64,000 bases of DNA from Adiantum capillus-veneris (Eukaryota; Streptophyta; Polypodiopsida; Polypodiales; Pteridaceae): the NCBI GenBank assembly GCA_014529385.2, contig CM043957.1, forward strand, positions 89,306,881 to 89,370,880, given 5' to 3'. How positions within the stretch are numbered: position 1 is the first letter of the stretch; every line of letters begins with the position of its first letter. The translations under genes and the position numbers were made by a program. Below, one piece after another: positions 48,874-58,217 of the stretch. A model generated the notes under the pieces. The model was not told where the DNA came from, did not search any database, and was given only the letters and a program-made list of their open reading frames with translations.

Positions 48874-50466
48874 TGTCATAATAATCAATATCTAATTCTC
48901 CTAAATGATTTTCTCATATTAAACTGATCATTTAATGTGGGGAAGTGCCAAGGGAGAAAAAGCTAGAATATTGGTTAAGTTAGCAGACCGGCCACAGTAG
49001 GGATCCAAAGGAGGGAAAATAGGGATCCAAAGGGGGGGCCATCTGCAAAAGAGCCATGTGAAACAATGGGCTAAAAAGACCCTAAGGTTCAGCCCATTAA
49101 GACTTCCAAAATGCTAAGGTTCCAAAATTCAAAGGTTGTGTCCAAAGGTCAACCTTAGGGAAAATTGGATGCTTAGTGTGTGTGCCCAAAAAGTCTTTCT
49201 GCATCCCTACATGGGAGGGGGCGAGCCCCAAAGCTAGGGGATGAGAGAAAAAACCACACACACACACACAGGCTCCCTTTACACAAAGGGAATGAGGGAC
49301 ACATGTCAGCTCCCTAGGCCAGATGCCCATAAGGTGTGCCCAATTCCTATTGGAAGACCCTTGAAGTGGACCAATGAGAATTAAGCTAGAGTAAATCTAG
49401 TTTAATTAATTTAAAAACATTTAATAAAAGAAACCAATAAGAATTAAGTGTCCTAGAAGACTATTGGGCAGTCTCCCAAGGGGTCCAATGAGCATTCAGA
49501 AGCCCCATGGCTTGCCTGATTCCTATTGGCCAGGAGGCAAAGGGGTCCAATGAGAGTTTAGTTTAATTATTTAATTATCTAAAGCTCTCACAAAAGGGGA
49601 AAGGGGGACACATGTCAGAAGGCTATCACTTATGCTGCTTAATTCCTATTGGCTTGACCTGGGGAGGTCCAATGAGGAAAAAGCCAGCCTAACTTAGCAG
49701 CTAGGGCTCGCCCAAGAGAGAGGGGGGGCTGATTTTTGCTGGGCATTCACTCTCACACTCTCACACTTGACCATGTGTGAAGGAAAAAACACTCTATCTC
49801 CTCCCAAGCTTTAATGGAGAGCTCATCACCTACTCCAAGCTTGTGAGATAGAAGCCTACATCAACACTCTCTTGGCATGTGGATGCAAATCCAACCAAGA
49901 GCCAAGCTTCAATGCATGCTCATCTTCTCTACCAAGCTAATTACTAAGCTAAGCTATGCTAATATGAGTAATTATGTGAGGAGATGTACTTCTTTCTCGT
50001 AAGATACTTCTTTTTCCTCTCAATCTACTCTCATACCCTGCCAGCTCTCACCATCTTCGAAGGTGTGTGAGGTCTTGGGTCTGAGAACGGGGATAATTCA
50101 AGTTGTGTTTGATTAAGTGTTTTGCTTGGTGTATGAAGCTTCCATCTTCATTGCACTAGCTAGTCTTGAAGGAACACAAAGAATTGTATTGTACAATGTC
50201 TCTCTTGATGGGAGAAACCATAATACAAAGCCTTTTGGAGGGGGGACCGGCTCCATGCAAATCCGGTCCTCAACTGTTGTCAATAGTTTAATTGCTCTCT
50301 CTTTTGAAAGTATTGTCGATGCTATCTAACTAGGTGTTATGCTTTTTGTTGCTCTCTCCACCCAAGCACTCTTGTAATTATCATTAGGAATCTATTCTAA
50401 TGAAATGCCCACTATGTTCATGCTAATTTCCGCTACAAATAAGATTCTAGGCCATTAAATGTTACA
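48874..50466 (+). mobile_element. 5' LTR of chromovirus C
   Basis: TGTCATAATA... to ...AATGTTACA. Compared with the 3' LTR it has a 20-odd-bp extra segment at about 48990-49025 (a repeated AGGGATCCAAAG phrase). Confidence 0.97.
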
Positions 50467-50467
50467 T

Positions 50468-50479
50468 TGGTATCAGAGC
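50468..50479 (+). promoter_or_regulatory. Primer-binding site of chromovirus C
   Basis: TGGTATCAGAGC, one base after the LTR; complementary to tRNA-iMet. Confidence 0.93.
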
Positions 50480-50883
50480 TCAAGGTTTCTCTTTTCTTGC
50501 TCAAGAAGGGAGGTCCTCAAGCTAGCTACAAATGGTTGGTATTATTAATTGCCTGTGAGTAAGTAGAATAGGGATTTTTCAGCCTTGCAGTGCGCCTGCC
50601 TTTGTGCAGTTAACGGGGCATCACCGTCGAGAGCTATGGTTTTAATAGTGGAGTCCTACGGGGCTTGCCTACGGCTTAACCACTATTGAGCTATTAGAAG
50701 CTTGACAGGAGCCGGTGCTGTTTTGGTGTCGAAAGACCCTCTCTTCTATTCCTTGCAATTAATGGTATTCGAGCCGCGGGTACAGTAGCTTGAGTGCTTT
50801 TTCTAAAGGGGTAAAGAGGAGTAGCAACTAGGGCTTGAAGTGCCAAAGTACACCTAAAAAGTTTACACCTAAAAATTGTTAGA
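50480..50883 (+). other. Leader of chromovirus C
   Basis: About 400 bases between primer site and gag; no ORF supported. Confidence 0.7.
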
Positions 50884-53172
50884 ATGGCTGACAATATTAA
50901 AGAGAGTGAAATTAATGTTGATAACTTTGATTTTGCTCATGAGCAAGCTACTAATGATGCTTCAATGCTTGTTAATTATCTTGTTTCTAGGCTTCAACAA
51001 GCCATGGGCAATCCATCTCTCCAAAGTGAAGTGCAACGGCAGCTCCGTGCTCACGGGATTCTCCAAGCTCATCACCATGACGAGAGAACACCTAGGAAGC
51101 CTCCTTGTGAGACTACCAAAAGAGGTCTCTCTCCGATTCGGGAAGAAGAAGAGAATCCATATGAAGGGCTCAAGAACTTACTTCTTGATGATGCATCTCC
51201 TTCCCAAAGGAGAACTCAAGAGCCTCCACCGAAGGAACGAGAAAGAAGCGAGTCTCCCGCCACCTCGGCGGAGATGGCTCCACGAAGACGGCGGGCTAAA
51301 CGCTCTCCATCACCACCAAAGCGGAGAAGACCATCACACTCTTCTCCACGCCATAATTCAAAGAGGGATGATAAAAAGCAAGAGAAGAAAAAGGCGAGAA
51401 AGAGGACACCCTCTTCTCCATCTTCTTTATCCTCTTCCTCTTATGAAAGCTATGGTGAAGACGACAAAGATCAAGACAAGAAAAAGGCGAGAAAGAGGTC
51501 ACCCTCTTCTCCACCTTCTTCAAATTCTTCATCTTCTGAAGAAAGTGATGGTGCAACTTTTGAACCATCAAAAAGAAGAGGCCATAGGAAATCCTATGCC
51601 GCATGGAAGAGGTCGTCCAAGCTGAAGAAATTCAAAGAGGGAGGGAAGAGCATCTCTTTCCTTACCTATGATGGTACCTTCGGTGCTACAGACAAAGTTT
51701 TGGCCTTTATCCAGCAATTCGATGCGGCGTTTGGAGATGAGGGCTTCACGGAATCCTCTAAGCTACGCCATGTAGCTATGCACTTTCAAAAGTCCGCCAG
51801 ACAATGGTGGTCTAGCCTACGAGCCAACGGTGAAGCTCCACGAACATGGAAGGCTTTAAGAGCTTCCATTATGAAGCAGTTTTTGGCCACCGATGCCAAA
51901 GACAAAGTACTCACCGAATGGCGAAGCTTAAAGCTCTCTCCCAATGAATCCATCCACAAATATGTAGACAAGTTTTGGGACCTACAACTCAAAGCCACTG
52001 TCTTCAAAAAGTTGGATTTTGGAGAGCAAAAGCAACAATTTTGTGCGGGCTTAACCGAAGAAATGGCGGAGTATGTCAACTCCCAAAGGCCACGTACCAT
52101 ATCGGCGGTAATACACCATACTATGGTGGCCTCGCGAATCAATTTCCAAACGGGGGGTAAAAGAAATAATAAGCCCCCGGAAAACAAAGGTACCAATGAG
52201 CCTAAGGGGAAGGACAATGTCCAAAAGTCTCCTAAGGGCAATTCCAACAAAGCTAAAGAGAAGGGAGTTTACAAAGGAAAGAATAAACTCTCTCCTGAAG
52301 AGCTTGAGCGTTATCGTAAAGATAACCGGTGTTTCAAGTGCGGCGAACAAGGGCATGCGTACCGCGCTTGTCCCCAAAAGAACAACCGCCAAGATCCTCC
52401 TAGAGCTTCTTTGGTTGAAATCCAAGAGGAGGAGATTCACCAAACTCACCACAAAGGATCTCCTCTATGCCATGCTTGGGGAAAGGTAAGAGAACATGAT
52501 GCTTTTATTCTCTTTGACCCTGGTTCTACTCACAATTTCATATCTATGGAGTTAGCCACCAAGCTAGGCATACAATCCTACGAGATGGGAGATATCCTAC
52601 CCGCAGACAGTGCCTTCAAGGGGCAAGAAGCTTCAGTCACTCCCTTAATCGGGAAATTGAGGCTTCATGTCCAAGGCTATGTGGACAAAGAGGATTTCTT
52701 TATCTCTCCTCTCAAGCATGAGGATGTAATCCTAGGGGCACCATGGTTTGACCGTTTGGCTGCCCATGTTAAATTTCCTGAAAGGAGAATCTCCTTTAAG
52801 TTCAGGGAAAAGGACATGTATATAGATGCTAGGGAGATGGGTAACACCATCCCCATTGTACATACACCAGCTTTCAACAAGTCAATAAAGAGCTCTATTT
52901 CCGTGTACATGATTTTTGTTAAAGATTCTCAAAATGAACCTAATGCTTTAGTAAAAGAAAATAAAAGCAACCAAAAGGAATTAGAGTTATCCAATTTTCT
53001 CAAGGGGTTTCAAGATGTCTTTATTGACGACATCCCTGTGAGCTACCTCCTAAACGAGGTAATGACGACCATGCAATTGAACTTCTTCCAGGAAGTTCAC
53101 CGCCTAACAAACCTCCTTATAGAGTTTCTCAAGCTCAACAAGAGGAGATTATGCGGCAAGTGCATGAGTTAA
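50884..53172 (+). CDS. Chromovirus C gag and protease
   Basis: ATG at 50884 (MADNIKESEINVDNFDF). Residues about 118-225 are rich in Arg, Lys and Ser, with RS/SP repeats and a near-duplicate 30-residue block (162-191 and 194-223: KKKARKRTPSSP, KKKARKRSPSSP). The gag domain follows at about 255-410 (SARQWWSSLRANGE, LTEWRSLKLSPNESIHKYV). Then come the zinc knuckle CFKCGEQGHAYRAC (483-496) and protease FDPGSTHNFIS (D at 545, with DPG in place of DSG). True coding probably stops at about 53037: a missing base shifts the frame, and the last 44 residues are out-of-frame pol sequence. Gag forms the particle and the protease matures it. Confidence 0.93.
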   Translation: MADNIKESEINVDNFDFAHEQATNDASMLVNYLVSRLQQAMGNPSLQSEVQRQLRAHGILQAHHHDERTPRKPPCETTKRGLSPIREEEENPYEGLKNLLLDDASPSQRRTQEPPPKERERSESPATSAEMAPRRRRAKRSPSPPKRRRPSHSSPRHNSKRDDKKQEKKKARKRTPSSPSSLSSSSYESYGEDDKDQDKKKARKRSPSSPPSSNSSSSEESDGATFEPSKRRGHRKSYAAWKRSSKLKKFKEGGKSISFLTYDGTFGATDKVLAFIQQFDAAFGDEGFTESSKLRHVAMHFQKSARQWWSSLRANGEAPRTWKALRASIMKQFLATDAKDKVLTEWRSLKLSPNESIHKYVDKFWDLQLKATVFKKLDFGEQKQQFCAGLTEEMAEYVNSQRPRTISAVIHHTMVASRINFQTGGKRNNKPPENKGTNEPKGKDNVQKSPKGNSNKAKEKGVYKGKNKLSPEELERYRKDNRCFKCGEQGHAYRACPQKNNRQDPPRASLVEIQEEEIHQTHHKGSPLCHAWGKVREHDAFILFDPGSTHNFISMELATKLGIQSYEMGDILPADSAFKGQEASVTPLIGKLRLHVQGYVDKEDFFISPLKHEDVILGAPWFDRLAAHVKFPERRISFKFREKDMYIDAREMGNTIPIVHTPAFNKSIKSSISVYMIFVKDSQNEPNALVKENKSNQKELELSNFLKGFQDVFIDDIPVSYLLNEVMTTMQLNFFQEVHRLTNLLIEFLKLNKRRLCGKCMS

Positions 53173-55832
53173 TTGAGAAGGGCATGGTTAGGCCTAGCTC
53201 ATCTCCATTTTGCTCACCTGTGCTATTAGTGCAAAAGAAAGACGGCACATATCGTATGTGTGTCGACTATAGAGCACTAAATAGGATCACTATCAAGAAT
53301 AGGTTTCCCGTTCCACGGGTAGAAGACCTATTTGATAAGCTACAAGGATCGACCTACTTCAGTAGGATTGACCTAAAAAGTGGCTATCATCAAATAAGGA
53401 TAGTTGATCAAGACATTGTAAAGACCGCATTTCGTACTACATTTGGTCTTTACGAATACATTGTCATGCCTTTTGGCTTGACTAATGCACCAGCCACATT
53501 TAACCGCTTGATGGAGAAGCTGTTCAGACCTCATCGAACCTTCACTGGAGTGTTCTTTGATGATATTATCATCTACTCTAATTCATTAGAGGAACATAAG
53601 CAACACCTCCAGGTAATATTTCAAGTTTTAAGAGAGAATAAACTTTATGTTAATCGAAAGAAAAGTGAATTTTTCTTGCAAGAGATTCAATATTTAGGTC
53701 ACATTATCTCTCAAGATGGAATCCAAATGGATCCATCCAAGTTAGAGGTAATAAAAGGATGGCCTAAACCAAGGAATCTTCATGAACTAAGAAGCTTTAT
53801 AGGTATGTGTGCATACTATAGACGCTTCATAGAAAAGTTCTCACAAATTGCGGGACCATTACATGACCTAACAAAGAAAAATGTTAGGTATACGTGGTCT
53901 GCTAAGGAGAACAATGCTTTCGAAAAGCTTAAAGAAAAGCTTATCTCTCAACCTGTGCTTACACTACCGGATCTCTCAAAACCATTTGAGGTCCAATGTG
54001 ATGCTTGTGGTGATTGCCTTGGGGCTGTTTTGCTCCAAGAAGGGCACGCCATAGGCTATGAGAGTCGAAGGCTCGACCCTGTTGAGCAAGCTCTAGGCAT
54101 ATACGAAAAAGAACTCCTTGCAGTTCTACATGCCTTAGACTCATGGAAGCACTATTTATTGGGGACTCCTTTTATTCTGCGAACGGATCACCAAAGTCTT
54201 AAGTACTTCATGACGCAGACCAAGCTCTCCGACAAACAAATGAGGTGGGCAAATTTCCTTTCGCAATTTCATTTTCATATTGCTCACATTGCTGGCAAGC
54301 ATAATCAAGTAGCCGATGCACTCTCAAGACGACCGAGAGTGAATGCGGTTTCCATAGCAACTCACAATGATCTATCTTTAATGATAGATGAGTATGCTAT
54401 TGATCCCGATTTTAGAGATGTGATTTCAGCCCTTGCCTTAGGGAAGAAAGAAGAACCATTTACTTTACAAGATGGCTATCTTCTCTATGGCAATAGACTA
54501 TGCGTTACTAACTCACTACGTGAGAAAGTAATGTATGAATCTCATGCTCCCCCATATGCGGGGCATAGAGGGATTCAGTCTACCCTAAAGGGAATTGAAA
54601 CATATTTCTATTGGCCTACCATGAAAGTGAACATACATGAGTATGTTTCCAAATGTGTGGTATGTCAAAAGACAAAATTTGATAGAGGGAAGCAACTTGG
54701 ATTGCTTCAACCCTTGCCAATTCCTAATTCACCGTGGGAGAGCATATCCATGGATTTTATCTTTGGATTGCCTAAGTCTATCCATGGGAATACGGGAATA
54801 TGGACGATAGTAGACAGGTTCAGTAAACAAGCTCATTTTATACCTGTCAAAAAGACTATCAAAGCCCATCAAATGGCAACCCTCTTCATTTCACAAATTT
54901 TCAAGTACCATGGCTTGCCAATGTCCATAGTGTCGGATAGAGATCCTAGAATGACCAGTAATTTCTGGAAGGGTCTCTTTGAGAATTTAGGAACAAGGCT
55001 AAACTTCTCTTCGGCCTATCATCCACAAACTGATGGCCAAAGTGAAATAGCTAACCTAACTATTCTCGATCTACTAAAAGCCTATGTAACGGAAGTAGAT
55101 CAAAGATCCCAATGGGAGAAGTACTTACCCTTAGTAGAGTATGCTTACAATAACACTGTACATACTTCTACAGGAAAAGCACCTTTCGAGGTAATTGAGG
55201 GAAGATCAAAAAGTCCCTTGCTACTTAAGGTACATGGGAAGATCTTCGCTGCAGATGAGTATAGCCGAGACCTACAAGAATCTTTCCAAAAGATTAAGGA
55301 TGCTATCTCTATCTCACAGCAAAGGCAAAAGGCTGCTGCTGACAAGCACAGAAGAGCCCAAGCCTTTAAAGAAAACGATTGGGTCTTGTTAAAGTTTCCC
55401 AAGGCTCGCTTAAGGCACACGACGGGCAAGAATCCTACGGGCCACCAAAAGTACTATGCTAAACTAGCAAAAAGGTACTATGGTCCCTTCCAGATTCTTA
55501 GGCCAATCAATGAGATGGCCTATCAACTTAAGTTGCCCAATCATTGGCTCATACACAATGCTTTTCATGTGAGCCTCTTAAAGCCTTACAAAGGAGAGCC
55601 ACCTCAAGAACCAACTATTGAAGACCCACCGGAGATCGAGGACCACGAGGAGGTGCTGCAGCCCGAGTCCATTCTCCGACATGAAGACAAGGTATTAAGA
55701 GGCGGTAAGACTATCCGACGATATCTTATTAAGTTTAAGAATTATCCTTTTGAAGATGCTAGATGGATGCAAGGCATACAATTAAAGGATAACCTAAACC
55801 TTGTCAATGCTTACAATGCTTCCCAAGAGTAA
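53151..55832 (+). CDS. Chromovirus C pol: reverse transcriptase, RNase H, integrase, chromodomain
   Basis: The ORF is 893 codons. The same frame extends upstream to about 53040 with the expected linker (GELPPKRGNDDHAIELLPG), so coding was once continuous with gag. Reverse transcriptase: RMCVDYRALNR, YFSRIDLKSGYHQI, FFDDII (136-141). RNase H is at about 281-400 (VQCDACGDCLGAVL, YEKELLAVLHAL, RTDHQSL, VADALSRRP). Integrase zinc domain ends CVVCQKTK (about 501); the core has SMDFIF, VSDRDPRM and GQSEIANLT. The C-terminal chromodomain-like segment is about 838-885 (LIKFKNYPFEDARWM), so targeting to marked chromatin is expected. No internal stop. Confidence 0.96.
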   Translation: MRQVHELIEKGMVRPSSSPFCSPVLLVQKKDGTYRMCVDYRALNRITIKNRFPVPRVEDLFDKLQGSTYFSRIDLKSGYHQIRIVDQDIVKTAFRTTFGLYEYIVMPFGLTNAPATFNRLMEKLFRPHRTFTGVFFDDIIIYSNSLEEHKQHLQVIFQVLRENKLYVNRKKSEFFLQEIQYLGHIISQDGIQMDPSKLEVIKGWPKPRNLHELRSFIGMCAYYRRFIEKFSQIAGPLHDLTKKNVRYTWSAKENNAFEKLKEKLISQPVLTLPDLSKPFEVQCDACGDCLGAVLLQEGHAIGYESRRLDPVEQALGIYEKELLAVLHALDSWKHYLLGTPFILRTDHQSLKYFMTQTKLSDKQMRWANFLSQFHFHIAHIAGKHNQVADALSRRPRVNAVSIATHNDLSLMIDEYAIDPDFRDVISALALGKKEEPFTLQDGYLLYGNRLCVTNSLREKVMYESHAPPYAGHRGIQSTLKGIETYFYWPTMKVNIHEYVSKCVVCQKTKFDRGKQLGLLQPLPIPNSPWESISMDFIFGLPKSIHGNTGIWTIVDRFSKQAHFIPVKKTIKAHQMATLFISQIFKYHGLPMSIVSDRDPRMTSNFWKGLFENLGTRLNFSSAYHPQTDGQSEIANLTILDLLKAYVTEVDQRSQWEKYLPLVEYAYNNTVHTSTGKAPFEVIEGRSKSPLLLKVHGKIFAADEYSRDLQESFQKIKDAISISQQRQKAAADKHRRAQAFKENDWVLLKFPKARLRHTTGKNPTGHQKYYAKLAKRYYGPFQILRPINEMAYQLKLPNHWLIHNAFHVSLLKPYKGEPPQEPTIEDPPEIEDHEEVLQPESILRHEDKVLRGGKTIRRYLIKFKNYPFEDARWMQGIQLKDNLNLVNAYNASQE

Positions 55833-56178
55833 GCAAATGTACAAAATGTTAAAAAAATGAACAAAAATTTTTGTCTTATAAGACTCTCTTTTTTTTTATT
55901 TGTGCACAAAAATAAAGTAGTATGCATGCTTAGATCAAGTTTGTGGAGACGACGTCTCCCAAACACCAAGTAGAGCTTGTCACTCTACTATGGAAGACTG
56001 ATAGGACTAATGTGCAGACATGCTTGCGGCAGCCTCAGGCTCTCAAGCGCCAAATGGACTAGTCATCCATTATGGAATGATGTCGTAGGGTAACATAGGG
56101 ATCCTCTACCCGCTAAGAAAAGGACTCATGCATATGCTTTATCTTCTCTACACCATAGTCGAGGACGACTATGATTTC
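55833..56178 (+). other. 3' untranslated region of chromovirus C
   Basis: Non-coding; contains two related AGACATGCTTGCGGCAG and CTCAAGCGCCAAATGGA phrases also present in A and B. Confidence 0.7.
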
Positions 56179-56191
56179 AAGAGAGAGGTAA
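56179..56191 (+). promoter_or_regulatory. Polypurine tract of chromovirus C
   Basis: AAGAGAGAGGTAA directly before the TG of the 3' LTR. Confidence 0.85.
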
Positions 56192-57758
56192 TGTCATAAT
56201 AATCAATATCTAATTCTTCTAAATGATTTTCTCATATTAAACTGATCATTTAATGTGGGGAAGTGCCAAGGGAGAAAAAGCTAGAATATTGGTTAAGTTA
56301 GCAGGCCACAGTAGGGATCCAAAGGGGGGGCCATCTGCAAAAGAGCCATGTGAAACAATGGGCTAAAAAGACCCTAAGGTTCAGCCCATTAAGACTTCCA
56401 AAATGCTAAGGTTCCAAAATTCAAAGGTTGTGTCCAAAGGTCAACCTTAGGGAAAATTGGATGCTTAGTGTGTGTGCCCAAAAAGCCTTTCTGCATCCCT
56501 ACATGGGAGGGGGCGAGCCCCAAAGCTAGGGGATGAGAGAGAAAACCACACACACACACACAGGCTCCCTTTACACAAAGGGAATGAGGGACACATGTCA
56601 GCTCCCTAGGCCAGATGCCCACAAGGTGTGCCCAATTCCTATTGGAAGACCCTTGAAGTGGACCAATGAGAATTAAGCTAGAGTAAATCTAGTTTAATTA
56701 ATTTAAAAACATTTAATAAAAGAAACCAATAAGAATTAAGTGTCCTAGAAGACTATTGGGCAGTCTCCCAAGGGGTCCAATGAGCATTCAGAAGCCCCAT
56801 GGCTTGCCTGATTCCTATTGGCCAGGAGGCAAAGGGGTCCAATGAGAGTTTAGTTTAATTATTTAATTATCTAAAGCTCTCACAAAAGGGGAAAGGGGGA
56901 CACATGTCAGAAGGCTATCACTTATGCTGCTTAATTCCTATTGGCTTGACCTGGGGAGGTCCAATGAGGAAAAAGCCAACCTAACTTAGCAGCTAGGGCT
57001 CGCCCAAGAGAGAGGGGGGGCTGATTTTTGCTGGGCATTCACTCTCACACTCTCACACTTGACCATGTGTGAAGGAAAAAACACTCTATCTCCTCCCAAG
57101 CTTTAATGGAGAGCTCATCACCTACTCCAAGCTTGTGAGATAGAAGCCTACATCAACACTCTCTTGGCATGTGGATGCAAATCCAACCAAGAGCCAAGCT
57201 TCAATGCATGCTCATCTTCTCTACCAAGCTAGTTACTAAGCTAAGCTATGCTAATATGAGTAATTATGTGAGGAGATGTACTTCTTTCTCGTAAGATACT
57301 TCTTTTTCCTCTCAATCTACTCTCATACCCTGCTAGCTCTCACCATCTTCGAAGGTGTGTGAGGTCTTGGGTCTGAGAACGGGGATAATTCAAGTTGTGT
57401 TTGATTAAGTGTTTTGCTTGGTGTATGAAGCTTCCATCTTCATTGCACTAGCTAGTCTTGAAGGAACACAAAGAATTGTATTGTACAATGTCTCTCTTGA
57501 TGGGAGAAACCATAATACAAAGCCTTTTGGAGGGGGGACCGGCTCCATGCAAATCCGGTCCTCAACTGTTGTCAATAGTTTAATTGCTCTCTCTTTTGAA
57601 AGTATTGTCGATGCTATCTAACTAGGTGTTATGCTTTTTGTTGCTCTCTCCACCCAAGCACTCTTGTAATTATCATTAGGAATCTATTCTAATGAAATGC
57701 CCACTATGTTCATGCTAATTTCCGCTACAAATAAGATTCTAGGCCATTAAATGTTACA
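56192..57758 (+). mobile_element. 3' LTR of chromovirus C
   Basis: Near-identical to 48874-50466; followed by GACCA. Confidence 0.97.
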
Positions 57759-57763
57759 GACCA

Positions 57764-58133
57764 CCTCCTCGCAGTCTTTACATGGTGAAGACTCATTCAA
57801 ATTGTTGAAGCCTTCAAGAAGTGCATCTTGAATCAATTTGTCTTGCTTCAACTGCTTGATTCGATCATACATGTCAGTTGCATCACCATCCTTTGCACTC
57901 TTTGATAGTAAAATCTTCTCATCTCTAATCTCTTCTTGAATAGTCTTTACCTCTGATTCCTCAAGGCCATAAAGGTATCTAAATACAGTTGTTGGGGGTT
58001 TCTTATTCTCCTCTTCTAGCTTTTCAATGATTTCTATCCAGCAATCATAAACTAAATCAGAGTACGTGACCATGTGTGCTTGTTTAGCAATCCAACTTGC
58101 TGCTGCACTCATTCTTGCCAATCAAAGAAAAGC
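57764..58133 (-). pseudogene. ParB-SET gene, exon 2 part a
   Basis: The exon starts after the acceptor TTTCTAG at 58134 in phase 0, matching the phase-0 donor at 58217. Codon 4 is TGA (58122-58124), explained by CGA-to-TGA; the frame is then open to the insertion point. The sequence is helical and charged (IIEKLEEENKK, VKTIQEEIRDEKILL, YDRIKQLKQDKLIQDALL), possibly coiled coil. It ends CKDCEEVV at the GACCA duplication, where element C interrupts it. Confidence 0.65.
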
Positions 58134-58217
58134 CTAGAAATAAATAGAGAAATAATTAAACTATTGAGCAAGATTTGTTAATTAAACACTATCAAAAAGA
58201 CAAAGAAAATAACTTAC

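Larger units (their letters stand above)
48874..57758 (+). mobile_element. Chromovirus C, complete young Ty3/gypsy element
   Basis: 8885-bp LTR element with TG...CA LTRs (1593 and 1567 bp), GACCA duplications, a tRNA-iMet primer site and a polypurine tract. By eye the LTRs differ at about eight substitutions plus small indels, roughly 0.5 percent, so the insertion is recent. It is a relative of A and B, and far better preserved. It lies in an exon, antisense to the host gene. Confidence 0.97.

Noticed and set aside
49097-50329. ORFs inside the C LTRs (for example MGIWPREL on the minus strand)
   Set aside because: Present in both LTRs as a consequence of LTR duplication, with no coding features.
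53030-53172. Programmed -1 frameshift between gag and pol of C
   Set aside because: No X-XXY-YYZ slip site or clear pseudoknot at the point where the frames meet; a one-base deletion explains it more simply.
47912-58124. Nuclear U-to-C RNA editing rescuing the stops
   Set aside because: Such editing is known from organelles; methylation-driven decay needs no new mechanism, and frameshifts in the same genes would not be rescued.
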